A DNA stretch of 64,000 nt from Kordia sp050633145 (lineage in GTDB: Bacteria; Bacteroidota; Bacteroidia; Flavobacteriales; Flavobacteriaceae), in NCBI RefSeq assembly GCF_050633145.1, contig NZ_JBOEFY010000011.1, forward strand, positions 1 to 64,000, given 5' to 3'. Shown one piece after another: positions 34,399 to 42,888 of this stretch (positions are counted from its first letter, which is position 1; every line of letters starts with the position of its first letter). The translations under genes were made by a program, and so were the position numbers. The notes beneath the pieces were generated by a model. The model ran no database searches and was not told the origin of the DNA. It saw only the letters and a list, made by a program, of their open reading frames with translations.

Positions 34399-35499
34399 AT
34401 GAAAACCAACAACCAACTCTGTTTCCTAAGTCTTTTGCTCATTTTGACTTTTTCCTGCAAAGAAAAATTAGAAAAGAAAGTCAGCGTTTCAAACAAAGTA
34501 CATACCTTTTATTACAATTGGTATGGTTCACCTGACTACGATGGAAAGTATTCACATTGGAATCATGATATTCTGCCACATTGGTCAGACACTACTTGGA
34601 ATAATGCAGGAAGCTTTAAAGGTGGCGATGATATTGGTGCGAACTATTATCCTGCGTTGGGAAATTACAGTTCCAACGATCCAAAAATTATTGACGAACA
34701 TTTTAAACTCATGCAACAGGCAGGAATTGGCGTGTGCGTCATGTCTTGGTGGGGAAAAGGTGGTTTTGAAGACAAATCGATTCCCAAGTATTTGGAGAGT
34801 GCATCAACACACGGAATTCAACTCGCTTTTCATATTGAGCCTTTTTACAAATCTGCGGAAGCGTTAAAAGCGCAATTACACTACATTCACAAGCAATACG
34901 GAAAGCATCCAGCATTATACAAAGCAGACAATAAACCGCTGTATTATGTGTACGATTCCTATAAACTAGAAGCTTCTGAATGGGCAAAGTTATTGAAACC
35001 AAATGGCGAAATAAGCATTCGAAATACTGCCTTAGATGCAACGTTCATAGGTTTATGGGTACATGAAAATGAAGGTGAGTTTTTTACAACTGGTGGTTTT
35101 GACGGATTCTACACGTATTTTGCTAGTGAGGGTTTTGTCTACGGAAGTACACCAAAAAACTGGAAAACGCTTGCCGATTTTGCACAAAAAAACAAGTTGC
35201 TTTTTATTCCCTCAGTTGGTCCAGGATATATTGATACACGCATACGACCTTGGAATGCAGCCAATACCAAAAGTCGCGAAAATGGTGCGTATTATGAACG
35301 CATGTTTAAAAGTGCTGCCGAAACAAATCCCGCATATATTTCCATTACTTCGTTCAATGAATGGCATGAAGGCACACAAATTGAACCTGCAATTTCTAAA
35401 ACGATTAAAAATTACAGCTACGAAGATTACGGAAAAAATATAGATTCATTATTTTACATCAACAAAACTCGCGAGCTAATTGATAAATATGTACATTAG
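34399..35499 (+). CDS. GH99-like glycoside hydrolase lipoprotein
   Basis: The signal peptide ends in the lipobox LTFSC. The 366-residue protein shows HTFYYNWYGSPDYDGKYSHW, GANYYPALGNYSS, GIGVCVMSWWGKGG and the C-terminal SFNEWHEGTQIEPA, which match the GH99 endo-alpha-mannosidase fold. The NEWHEG segment holds the acidic catalytic pair of the family. It probably acts on mannose-containing glycans at the cell surface. hutG starts 25 bases after the stop; a metabolic link between them is not expected, so the order may be accidental. Confidence 0.8.
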   Translation: MKTNNQLCFLSLLLILTFSCKEKLEKKVSVSNKVHTFYYNWYGSPDYDGKYSHWNHDILPHWSDTTWNNAGSFKGGDDIGANYYPALGNYSSNDPKIIDEHFKLMQQAGIGVCVMSWWGKGGFEDKSIPKYLESASTHGIQLAFHIEPFYKSAEALKAQLHYIHKQYGKHPALYKADNKPLYYVYDSYKLEASEWAKLLKPNGEISIRNTALDATFIGLWVHENEGEFFTTGGFDGFYTYFASEGFVYGSTPKNWKTLADFAQKNKLLFIPSVGPGYIDTRIRPWNAANTKSRENGAYYERMFKSAAETNPAYISITSFNEWHEGTQIEPAISKTIKNYSYEDYGKNIDSLFYINKTRELIDKYVH

Positions 35500-35523
35500 C
35501 ACTACGCAATTTATTAAAAAACC

Positions 35524-36540
35524 ATGCTACAACTGTACACAAGCGCAAATGGCAACGCACTGATTTCCAAACGAAATGGCGAAACTAAATTTGGTGAAAA
35601 AGTAGATACACTTTCATCGGCTGAAGATTTAGTCACTCAATTACAACAAAGCGACGCTAAATATGTGCTTTTTGGAATTCCTGAAGATATTGGCATTCGC
35701 GCCAATCGTGGAAAAGCTGGCGCAACTACCGCTTGGAATGCAGCTTTAAAATCGCTCTTAAACACACAAGATAATTCGTTTAATAGAGGAAAACGTTTGC
35801 TGGTTTTAGGGCATTTAGATTTTTCTGAACTGCTAGAAACTGCTGACAAAATGTATGCGAGTGCGTACGATTATCATGAAAAATTGAGCGAATTAGTTGC
35901 TAAAATTGACGAAGAAGTTACGTATTTGGTTTTTCAAATTGTAAGTGCTGGAAAAACGCCAATCATTATTGGTGGCGGACATAATAATGCATACGGAAAT
36001 ATAAAAGGGACAGCTTTAGGCAAAAGCAAAGCGATTAATGTAGTTAATTTTGATGCGCATACCGATTTTAGAAATCTGGAAGGTAGACACAGTGGAAACG
36101 GTTTTAGTTATGCGTTTAAAAAGAACTTTTTGAACAATTACTTTATGTTTGGATTGCATGAAAACTACACTTCCAAAAAAGTCTTTAAAACTATTGACAG
36201 CTATCCAGATCGCATCCGATACAATACTTTTGAAGAAATTAAAATTCGTCAAGAACAAGAATTTTCATCTCAATTACATACGGCATTAAACTTTATCGAC
36301 AATCGTCCTTTTGGTGTAGAAATTGACTGCGATTCCATTGAAAACGTACCAAGTAGCGCTATGACTACAAGTGCGTTTACAGCCAATGAAGCACGTATGT
36401 TTGCTACATTCTTCGGAAAACAAAAAAATGCTGCCTATTTACATTTGTGTGAGGCTGCTCCAAATGCAGATGATCCACAAGAAATGTATCTCGTTGGTAA
36501 ATTACTAAGTTATTTAATCACAGATTTTATGCGCAAATAA
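35524..36540 (+). CDS. hutG: Formimidoylglutamase (ureohydrolase family)
   Basis: The 338-residue protein has the binuclear manganese motifs of arginase-like enzymes: GGGHNNAYG, NFDAHTDFR and EIDCDSIENVP. The last residues of the hutG/arginase signature are intact. It hydrolyses N-formimidoyl-L-glutamate to glutamate and formamide, the last step of the pathway whose previous step is encoded by hutI at 28447. The two genes are 5.8 kb apart, while in many flavobacteria they are close; the intervening genes look like later additions. Confidence 0.9.
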   Translation: MLQLYTSANGNALISKRNGETKFGEKVDTLSSAEDLVTQLQQSDAKYVLFGIPEDIGIRANRGKAGATTAWNAALKSLLNTQDNSFNRGKRLLVLGHLDFSELLETADKMYASAYDYHEKLSELVAKIDEEVTYLVFQIVSAGKTPIIIGGGHNNAYGNIKGTALGKSKAINVVNFDAHTDFRNLEGRHSGNGFSYAFKKNFLNNYFMFGLHENYTSKKVFKTIDSYPDRIRYNTFEEIKIRQEQEFSSQLHTALNFIDNRPFGVEIDCDSIENVPSSAMTTSAFTANEARMFATFFGKQKNAAYLHLCEAAPNADDPQEMYLVGKLLSYLITDFMRK

Positions 36541-36550
36541 TACACTTCCA

Positions 36551-36582
36551 TTTGGAAAATAGTCAAATCTTATTTACTTTTA
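36551..36582 (+). promoter_or_regulatory. Candidate promoter of the MarR-GNAT gene
   Basis: TTTG at 36551-36554 and TACTTTTA at 36575-36582 are 20 bases apart, close to the Bacteroidota -33/-7 arrangement. The ATG at 36611 follows 28 bases later. Confidence 0.6.
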
Positions 36583-36610
36583 CATAAGCACTTATATAAA
36601 CAATTATAGA

Positions 36611-37558
36611 ATGGATGCATTACGTGAATTTAGAGAGATTGGTTTAGGCTCAAGATTGAATCGTTTGAGTGAAATGATGATGAAAGAAACTCAAAAAGTA
36701 TATGATTACTACGGAATTGATTTTGATCCGTATTTGTTTCCTGTTTTTAAGATTATTTCCTTAAAAAAAAGAACCACAAATACAGAAATTAAAGAGGTTT
36801 TAGATGTCACTCAACCTGCTATTACACAGACTTTAAACAAACTATTGAAAAAAGATTTAATTACAATAGATAGTGACGAAATTGATAAACGCAAAAAGAA
36901 TATCTGTCTTTCTTTAAAAGGTGAAAAACTATTGATTAAAATGATTCCAATCTGGAATGTTATTCATGAAACTATAGAAAACTTATCTACTTTTTCTTCA
37001 GAAAGTTTAGTTGCTCATTTAAGTCAACTAGAAGATGCTTTTTCTGAAAAAAGCATGAGTGCACGTGTCATAGAAAGCATAAAATCTATGAAGCTTTCAG
37101 AATTAACAATTGTTCCTTTTGACGAAAAATATGCTGCTACTTTTTATAATTTGAACATGGAATGGCTAGAAACTTTTTTTTATGTAGAACCGCACGACAA
37201 AGAAGTCTTGGGCAATGCTAAAACGTATATTATTGATAAAGGCGGACATATCTTTTTTGCGAAAGATGCAGCTCAAATTGCAGGAACTGTTGCACTCATA
37301 AAAATAGAAGATGGCATATATGAATTGAGCAAAATGGCAGTCTCTCCACAATTTAGAGGTAAAAAAATTGGTCAAAAGTTAATGCAGCATTGTATTGATT
37401 TTGCAAAAGAACAAAACTTTAAAAAGTTCATTTTATATTCGAATAGAAAGCTTGAAAATGCAATTTATATTTACGAAAAGTATGCTTTTAAAGAAATTCC
37501 TGTTGAAGAAGGAAGTCCATACCAACGTAGTGATATTAAAATGGAACTGATTTTCTGA
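36611..37558 (+). CDS. MarR family regulator fused to a GNAT acetyltransferase
   Basis: The 315-residue protein joins a MarR winged helix (about residues 1-150: TNTEIKEVLDVTQPAITQTLNKLLKKDLI, then DKRKKNICLSLKGEKL) to a GNAT domain (about 160-315). The acetyl-CoA-binding segment is VSPQFRGKKIGQKLMQHCI, matching R/Q-x-x-G-x-G/A. It probably senses a small molecule or acetylates one while controlling transcription. This two-domain form is known in bacteria. It has its own promoter and a REP-like element follows the stop. Confidence 0.85.
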   Translation: MDALREFREIGLGSRLNRLSEMMMKETQKVYDYYGIDFDPYLFPVFKIISLKKRTTNTEIKEVLDVTQPAITQTLNKLLKKDLITIDSDEIDKRKKNICLSLKGEKLLIKMIPIWNVIHETIENLSTFSSESLVAHLSQLEDAFSEKSMSARVIESIKSMKLSELTIVPFDEKYAATFYNLNMEWLETFFYVEPHDKEVLGNAKTYIIDKGGHIFFAKDAAQIAGTVALIKIEDGIYELSKMAVSPQFRGKKIGQKLMQHCIDFAKEQNFKKFILYSNRKLENAIYIYEKYAFKEIPVEEGSPYQRSDIKMELIF

Positions 37559-37563
37559 TCTTA

Positions 37564-37595
37564 CGTCACTACGAGGAATTTGCGACGTGGTAGTC
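37564..37595. repeat. REP-like element, second copy of 30565-30596
   Basis: 32 bases beginning CGTCACTACGAGGAA match 30565-30596 with one mismatch, and weaker similarity continues for about 25 more bases. The element has inverted ends (ACTAC and GTAGT), so it can form a hairpin. Confidence 0.75.
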
Positions 37596-37754
37596 CATTT
37601 CTAATAAAAGTCCAAATTTTCTTTGATACAGATTGCTTCGCCTATGTCTCACAAAGGCGTTTGTTAATTTTTAAATCTCTACTATATTATTACGAGCTTT
37701 TCCATTTAAAATTCAACATTTAAAATAAAATAATATCTTCTCGTAACAATTGTG

Positions 37755-37762
37755 TAGCTTTG
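37755..37762 (+). promoter_or_regulatory. -7 element of the TVP38 gene
   Basis: TAGCTTTG matches TAnnTTTG exactly and lies 31 bases before the ATG at 37794. Confidence 0.5.
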
Positions 37763-37793
37763 GCATCTTGTAAAAGAATCGAACTATAAATTA

Positions 37794-38351
37794 ATGAAAG
37801 ATAGTTATATTACGTTTTTTAGGCGCTTTTGGATAGTTGTCATTATTGGTTTTATCCTCTACAATATTATTTTTCCTGAAACATTTTCTAGAGACAATAT
37901 TGTAAACAGCATTCAGTCGTATGGAAACTATGGTTGGGCAATTTTTGCGCTGTGTCATTTAATTCGTGGGTTCGTTATGCTACCAAGTACAGCGCTTATT
38001 TTTGCAGGTGTATTTTTATTTCCAAATGATTTATTTCTTGTATTAATTATTTCGGTCATTGGAATTGTAATTTCTTCCATGATTGTTTATTACTTTTCAG
38101 ATAAACTCGGTTTTGCCAAACTGTTTGATAAGAATACAAAAGCTTCAAATTTGGTGAAAGAGAAACTTTCTGGAAAATATGGACCATTATTCATTATGTT
38201 TTGGGCATTTTTCCCGTTTGTTCCAACTGATTTGATTTGTTATACAGCTGGCGCGATGAAAATAAATCCAATTGTATTTGCAGTGAGTCTTTTTATTGGA
38301 GAGCTGATTTTATGCAGTGTATATATCTACGGAAGTGCGTATTTTATATAA
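37794..38351 (+). CDS. TVP38/TMEM64 (DedA-like) membrane protein
   Basis: The 185-residue protein has five or six membrane segments. MLPSTALIFAGVFLF and the later FFPFVPTDLICYTAGAMKI match the conserved re-entrant loops of VTT-domain (SNARE-associated Golgi) proteins. These act in lipid scrambling or flipping and in envelope homeostasis. The final 8 bases overlap the end of the convergent histidine kinase gene. The family call is firm; the substrate is not. Confidence 0.85.
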   Translation: MKDSYITFFRRFWIVVIIGFILYNIIFPETFSRDNIVNSIQSYGNYGWAIFALCHLIRGFVMLPSTALIFAGVFLFPNDLFLVLIISVIGIVISSMIVYYFSDKLGFAKLFDKNTKASNLVKEKLSGKYGPLFIMFWAFFPFVPTDLICYTAGAMKINPIVFAVSLFIGELILCSVYIYGSAYFI

Positions 38352-40542
38352 TATGTACGTATAAATTTTTCAATACAATTTGATGAAATTCTGCCAAATC
38401 GTACGGTTTGATAATAAAATCGTTCATACCAGCTTCCTGAATTCGATCTTTTACTTGATCTTCTTCAACGGCAGTTAATGCTATTATCGGTGTTTTTTTA
38501 TTAGTTTCCCTTATGCGTTTTGTTGTTTCTATACCATCAATTCGTGGCATATTAATGTCCATTAAAATCAGATCGTACGTATTGACTTTTAAAATATCTA
38601 ATGCTTCCAATCCGTCTTCAGCAACATCACATTGATATCCTTTATTCTGTAAAATTCGCTTTGTTACGACACGGTTAATTTTATTATCATCTACAATCAA
38701 AATACTTTTTTCAATCGTATTAATGGTTTCAATTGGTATAGAAACATCTTTTATAGAAAGTTCGTTACTTTCTTCAAATGCTATTGCAAATGTAAATTCA
38801 GTACCGTTATTTTCTTCACTTTTTAATATTATATCACTATCAAAAAGTAATAACAATCGTTTTACAATTGATAATCCTAAACCAGTACCTTGATAGTTTT
38901 TTTCAATAGGACGCAACTGTACAAACTTATCAAAAACAGCTTGTTGTTTTTCTTTCGGAATGCCAATTCCATCATCTTGAATCGTAAACTTAATTGTGTG
39001 TGTTTTTCCTTCTGTTCCTTGTGATTCTAATCGAATCCAAATATTTCCTCCTTCAGTAAATTTAATAGCATTCCCAATAAGATTCATTAAAATTTGTGAC
39101 AATCGCACAGAGTCTCCTAATAAGATTTTCGGAATCTTAGGGTCAATAACTTGATGTACTTTATTTTTATTCTGACTTACTGCAAAACTAAAAGAGTTTA
39201 CAACTTCGCTTAACAAATTTTTTACATTAAATGGTATACTTGCCAACTTAACTCCTTGCGATTCAATTTTGTTGATTTGTAACACATTATTAATCAAGGA
39301 TAACAAATACTTACTCGAAAATTTGAGCGATTTAAAATTTTCATTCTTTTTTAAGTTCGGGAAATCTTCTGATAGTAACGAAGTCAAACCAACTACGCCA
39401 TATAAAGGTGTACGCAATTCGTGACTTACCGTTGAAAAGAACTGAGATTTTAGACTTGCTTGTGCTTCAGCTTCTTCTTTTGCTTCTCGCAATTCACTAT
39501 TTTTCATGCGAAGCTTTTCTAAAGCCTTGTTTCTAAATTTATAATTCTTAAACATATTAATTAAGAGTAAAATCAAGATAAAACCTGCAATCATCAATAT
39601 ATAAGAAATTTGTTGTGACTTACGCATGATGGTTTCTTGCGATTTTTGCTCTTTTTTTACACGCTCTAAATCTTGCTTAAAATCATCAACTGAAAATTTA
39701 GCCAATGCTATTTGATTCTCTTTTATTTTAGCCTCATTAAATAAAGAATCTCTGTATTTTAGGTGTGTTTGTAATCGATCGTACGCAAGTTCATAATTGC
39801 CTTGCTTGTCTGCCAAAATAGAGTATTGCTTATACGTATCTGTCAACTCATCTAACAGATTCTCTTTTTTTGCGTAATCAATAGATGTTTTAAAATAATT
39901 ATTAGCCAAAACTAGTTTGTCTTTGAACATATAATAACGACCTAACAAAAAATTAATTTGAGATTTCGCTGAATCGTCTCCATATTTTGTGAAAATCATT
40001 TTTTCAGATTTTACTAGATATGGATATGCTATATCGTAATCACCTTGATCTACATATGTCCATCCAATATTTAAAATTGGTGTAAAAATTTCGGCTGTAT
40101 CTTTTAGTTTTTTTGCTAAATCCAGTGATTTTTTATAATAATAAACGGCAGAATCTGTATTTTTAAAACCCTCAGTATGTACATTTCCTATATTATTGTA
40201 TATCCAACCTTGAAGCCTATCGTCATTAACTTTTATAGCATAATCCAATGATTTGAGATAGTTTATTTTCGCTCTTGAAAATTCTGAAATTCCATCATAC
40301 GCCAATCCAAGCTCATTATAAAACACTGCCAAGTTGAAATAATCCTTAATTTGATTTGCGTAAATGATTCCGTGTTTACAAGCTTCAATAGCTTCTTTGT
40401 ATTGATATTCTGAAGAATAATCAATAGAAACATTAAGGTATTTTTCAATTGAATCGTTGATTTGCTCTTTTTCCAAATCCGCTTGACTCCAAAGCGAAAA
40501 ACTTAAAAATAGGCTTAATATGGTAGGGAATATTTTTTTCAA
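38344..40542 (-). CDS. Hybrid histidine kinase with TPR sensor and receiver domain
   Basis: The 732-residue protein starts with a signal peptide (residues 1-19), then TPR repeats fill about 30-290, giving an outside or periplasmic sensor. One membrane span lies near 312-330. The HisKA box is FFSTVSHELRTPLYG with the phosphorylated His near 373. The ATPase domain shows the N box MNLIGNAIKF, DDGIGIP and GTGLGLSIV. A C-terminal receiver has IVDDNKINR and the phosphoacceptor Asp in LILMDINMP near 658. No DNA-binding domain or partner regulator is next to it, so its output is probably phosphotransfer to another protein. Confidence 0.92.
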   Translation of the reverse strand: MKKIFPTILSLFLSFSLWSQADLEKEQINDSIEKYLNVSIDYSSEYQYKEAIEACKHGIIYANQIKDYFNLAVFYNELGLAYDGISEFSRAKINYLKSLDYAIKVNDDRLQGWIYNNIGNVHTEGFKNTDSAVYYYKKSLDLAKKLKDTAEIFTPILNIGWTYVDQGDYDIAYPYLVKSEKMIFTKYGDDSAKSQINFLLGRYYMFKDKLVLANNYFKTSIDYAKKENLLDELTDTYKQYSILADKQGNYELAYDRLQTHLKYRDSLFNEAKIKENQIALAKFSVDDFKQDLERVKKEQKSQETIMRKSQQISYILMIAGFILILLLINMFKNYKFRNKALEKLRMKNSELREAKEEAEAQASLKSQFFSTVSHELRTPLYGVVGLTSLLSEDFPNLKKNENFKSLKFSSKYLLSLINNVLQINKIESQGVKLASIPFNVKNLLSEVVNSFSFAVSQNKNKVHQVIDPKIPKILLGDSVRLSQILMNLIGNAIKFTEGGNIWIRLESQGTEGKTHTIKFTIQDDGIGIPKEKQQAVFDKFVQLRPIEKNYQGTGLGLSIVKRLLLLFDSDIILKSEENNGTEFTFAIAFEESNELSIKDVSIPIETINTIEKSILIVDDNKINRVVTKRILQNKGYQCDVAEDGLEALDILKVNTYDLILMDINMPRIDGIETTKRIRETNKKTPIIALTAVEEDQVKDRIQEAGMNDFIIKPYDLAEFHQIVLKNLYVHII

Positions 40543-40759
40543 AAAGATTGAGCTTTTTTATAATACCTCAAAATACAAAAAAATAATGTAGTAAGTGTTT
40601 TGTTCAAACTCTTAATTTTTAATGACGCAGCTCCTAAGTGTTTTTAATATAAAATAGCGTCATAAACATTTCTCTTTTCTTTCTATTGAATAAAAGGAAA
40701 CACTCTTAAAAATTAGTATCTTACGGCAACTCCATAAGTTGAATAAATAGTTAATCGAT

Positions 40760-41173
40760 ATGAATGCTTTTCACTACGCTTTTAAAATAAAGGATATCAA
40801 TTCTACTCGTAAGTTTTATGTTGATATTTTAGGTTGTAAAGAAGGTCGGTCTACCGAAAATTGGATAGATTTCGATTTTTTTGGGCATCAATTATCAGGA
40901 CATATAAGTGATGCTATTCCTGAATTGGATTATTGTGGAAAAGTAGATGGTGTACGTGTGCCTATTCCTCATTTTGGTTGTATACTTACCATTTCTCAAT
41001 TTGAAACTTTGCAGCAAAAATTTGAAATCAATACTATAAAATTCGTTGTAAAACCACAAACGCGTTATGCAGGTCAAGCAGGAGAACAACGAACAATGTT
41101 TGTTTTTGATTTTAGTGGAAATCCATTGGAATTCAAGGCTTTTTCTGATGAAAATGAAGTTTTTGCAAAATAA
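40760..41173 (+). CDS. VOC family (glyoxalase/dioxygenase-fold) protein
   Basis: The 137-residue protein matches the VOC fold: FHYAFKIKDINSTRKFYVDILG at the start and FVFDFSGNPLEFKAF near the end, with His (residue 5), His and Glu at the usual metal-ligand places. VOC proteins are metal-dependent lyases, dioxygenases or binding proteins; the reaction here is not known. An Asp/Asn hydroxylase-like gene begins 16 bases later, so the pair is likely one transcript. Confidence 0.8.
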   Translation: MNAFHYAFKIKDINSTRKFYVDILGCKEGRSTENWIDFDFFGHQLSGHISDAIPELDYCGKVDGVRVPIPHFGCILTISQFETLQQKFEINTIKFVVKPQTRYAGQAGEQRTMFVFDFSGNPLEFKAFSDENEVFAK

Positions 41174-41189
41174 TTAATAACTTTCAAGT

Positions 41190-41729
41190 ATGAATGCACT
41201 AAAATTACCTTTCGAGTTTGATGCTAGTATTATAAAAGAAGAGTTGGCTCAATTTTCTAAAACTGACTATAGAGATGTTTACAATCCTTCCGTAGCTTTA
41301 GAAACATTATGGTTAAAGGAATTTATTATTCCTATTGGCACACCTGACGAAATTCCTACTTTTCACCCAAATGATGCATTAAAAAAATGTCCATACATGC
41401 TTTCTATATTTGAAACATTTAAATGTCGTGTAGAAACATTTCGTATTCATACGTTGGATGCTGGTGCAAAAATTAAAAAACATATCGATTCTGGCTATAG
41501 TTTTGAACAAGGAAAAGTTCGACTACATATTCCTGTCTACACAAATGATAAAGTAGAATTATTATTGAATGATGAACCTGTAAAAATGAAAGAAGGCGAA
41601 TGTTGGTATTGTAACTTCAATATCTTTCATGAGGTTAAAAATAATAGTGATCAACCACGCGCACATATCATTTTAGATTGTATTGTAAACGATTGGTTAA
41701 CGGATGTTTTTGGACAAGTTTCTGCTTAA
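41190..41729 (+). CDS. Aspartyl/asparaginyl beta-hydroxylase-like oxygenase
   Basis: The 179-residue protein has the double-stranded beta-helix of Asp/Asn beta-hydroxylases: HIDSGYSFEQGKVRLHIPVYTND gives the H-x-D-like metal site and arginine, and NIFHEVKNNSDQPRAHIILDC gives the second His and the 2-oxoglutarate region. It should be an iron, 2-oxoglutarate dioxygenase acting on a protein or small amino acid. It is co-directional with the VOC gene, 16 bases away. The small size suggests a minimal catalytic domain. Confidence 0.8.
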   Translation: MNALKLPFEFDASIIKEELAQFSKTDYRDVYNPSVALETLWLKEFIIPIGTPDEIPTFHPNDALKKCPYMLSIFETFKCRVETFRIHTLDAGAKIKKHIDSGYSFEQGKVRLHIPVYTNDKVELLLNDEPVKMKEGECWYCNFNIFHEVKNNSDQPRAHIILDCIVNDWLTDVFGQVSA

Positions 41730-41916
41730 ATTTAATAGAATTCTTTTCTAAATTACAGGAAACCGCATTGTGCAATTATAATCTTTGTTTTATTATTATT
41801 CTGAATTTTTTAATTAGAAAGAAGTGAATAGAATTTTTATCGAAGCATCAACTGAAGGTCTAAATGTAGCTTATACTATTCAAAAAAAACTTAAATTATG
41901 ATGCCCTTATTCTCAA

Positions 41917-41955
41917 TAGCTTATAGCTAGTGGCAATTACAAGTAAACAATAAAA
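41917..41955 (+). repeat. Direct repeat left of the 163-residue gene
   Basis: A 39-base sequence (starting TAGCTTATAGCTAGTGGC) recurs at 42515-42553 with three mismatches. The two copies lie about 600 bases apart and bracket one gene. They contain an inverted TAGCTTATAGCTA core. Confidence 0.8.
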
Positions 41956-41972
41956 ATTAAAACGATTAAAAA

Positions 41973-42464
41973 GTGAAGAAGAAAATTAAAATAATCTTCA
42001 TTCCAATACTTATAATTACTGCATATGTATTAGTTAGTATATTCTTATCTCCTACTAGTAGTTTTGTTAAATTACAGTATGTATCTCCTGTTAATAAAGA
42101 AGAGGCAAAAGATTTAGGAGTACTGATAACTGATAATCCAAAAATTTCATTCACTACAAATAGTAACCAATGTGAAGATTTGGAGTTTTGGGTATCTAAA
42201 AACAAATATTTTAAAATGTATGGTATGTTACCAATAGGGTATCATATCATAAATGAAGATCAAGTCAGCCTACATATGACGTACCCAATTCATCTTTCTC
42301 AAAAAGGAATATCAGTTAAGTTTGAAGGTCATGAAGAAATGATTGATTTTCCTAAATATGGTATATCCTATAATTCAAATTCTAAAGCTCATATCACAAT
42401 CATAGAAGGGAAAAATAGAATACTTTGTGAGTTAGATGTTTATTTAGGTAATGCTACAGATTAG
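41973..42464 (+). CDS. Hypothetical exported or membrane-anchored protein
   Basis: The frame opens with GTG at 41973, and a stop codon (TAA) lies just two codons upstream, so no better start exists. The 163-residue protein has one N-terminal membrane segment (about residues 5-22, KIIFIPILIITAYVLVSIFL) and an outside domain with no recognised motif. A pair of near-identical 39-base repeats flanks the gene, and a strong terminator follows at 42557-42593. The bracketed layout suggests the gene could be a discrete cassette. Confidence 0.55.
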   Translation: MKKKIKIIFIPILIITAYVLVSIFLSPTSSFVKLQYVSPVNKEEAKDLGVLITDNPKISFTTNSNQCEDLEFWVSKNKYFKMYGMLPIGYHIINEDQVSLHMTYPIHLSQKGISVKFEGHEEMIDFPKYGISYNSNSKAHITIIEGKNRILCELDVYLGNATD

Positions 42465-42514
42465 TTGATGAACTATTTTTGAATCATAAAAAATTGTAAA
42501 ACCTCCGCTCCCGC

Positions 42515-42553
42515 TAGCTTATAGCTAGTGGCGACTACAAGTAAGCAATAAAA
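42515..42553 (+). repeat. Direct repeat right of the 163-residue gene
   Basis: Second copy of 41917-41955, three mismatches over 39 bases. It begins just before a strong terminator. Confidence 0.8.
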
Positions 42554-42556
42554 TAT

Positions 42557-42593
42557 AAAAAGCTATTCCGAGAATAATTCCGAATAGCTTTTT
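42557..42593 (+). terminator. Terminator after the 163-residue gene
   Basis: AAAAGCTATTC pairs with GAATAGCTTTTT around a 13-base loop, followed by a T-run. It lies about 90 bases after the stop at 42464. Confidence 0.88.
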
Positions 42594-42808
42594 ATATTTT
42601 AGTATATGAGCAGAAATTATAAATTTCATAGCAAAAGTAGTTTATATTTTATAAGCTCAACTTACAATAAATTGGGCAGATACCTATACGTATCAAGTTT
42701 ATTTTCACATACTAGCTAAGAGTATAAATCATTATAAAAAGAAAGTTCTCACCAAAGCTTACTCAAAACACAATTACCATATTTTCAATATGTTACATTT
42801 TATTCGTA

Positions 42809-42840
42809 TATTTATCTTACCCAAATAAGTAAGATAAATA
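42809..42840 (+). promoter_or_regulatory. 12-bp inverted repeat (candidate operator) upstream of the SH3-MBL gene
   Basis: TATTTATCTTAC and GTAAGATAAATA are perfect inverted arms with an 8-base spacer. The element ends 48 bases before the ATG at 42889, and a TATATTTA -7-like element overlaps its left arm. It is a strong candidate for a dimeric repressor site. No T-run follows, so it is not a terminator. Confidence 0.6.
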
Positions 42841-42888
42841 ATTTATTTTTCAAATGTATAATCTGTAAAAACATTAAATCATTTATGT

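Noticed and set aside
40722..40738. TTACGG-N5-CCATAA upstream of the VOC gene, similar to the precursor operators
   Set aside because: It is only 21 bases before the start codon and has no -7 element at the matching distance. One mismatch in an AT-rich window of this size can arise by chance, so I do not count it as a fourth site.
41917..42553. Insertion sequence suggested by flanking repeats
   Set aside because: The enclosed protein has no transposase motif and the repeats are direct and not inverted.
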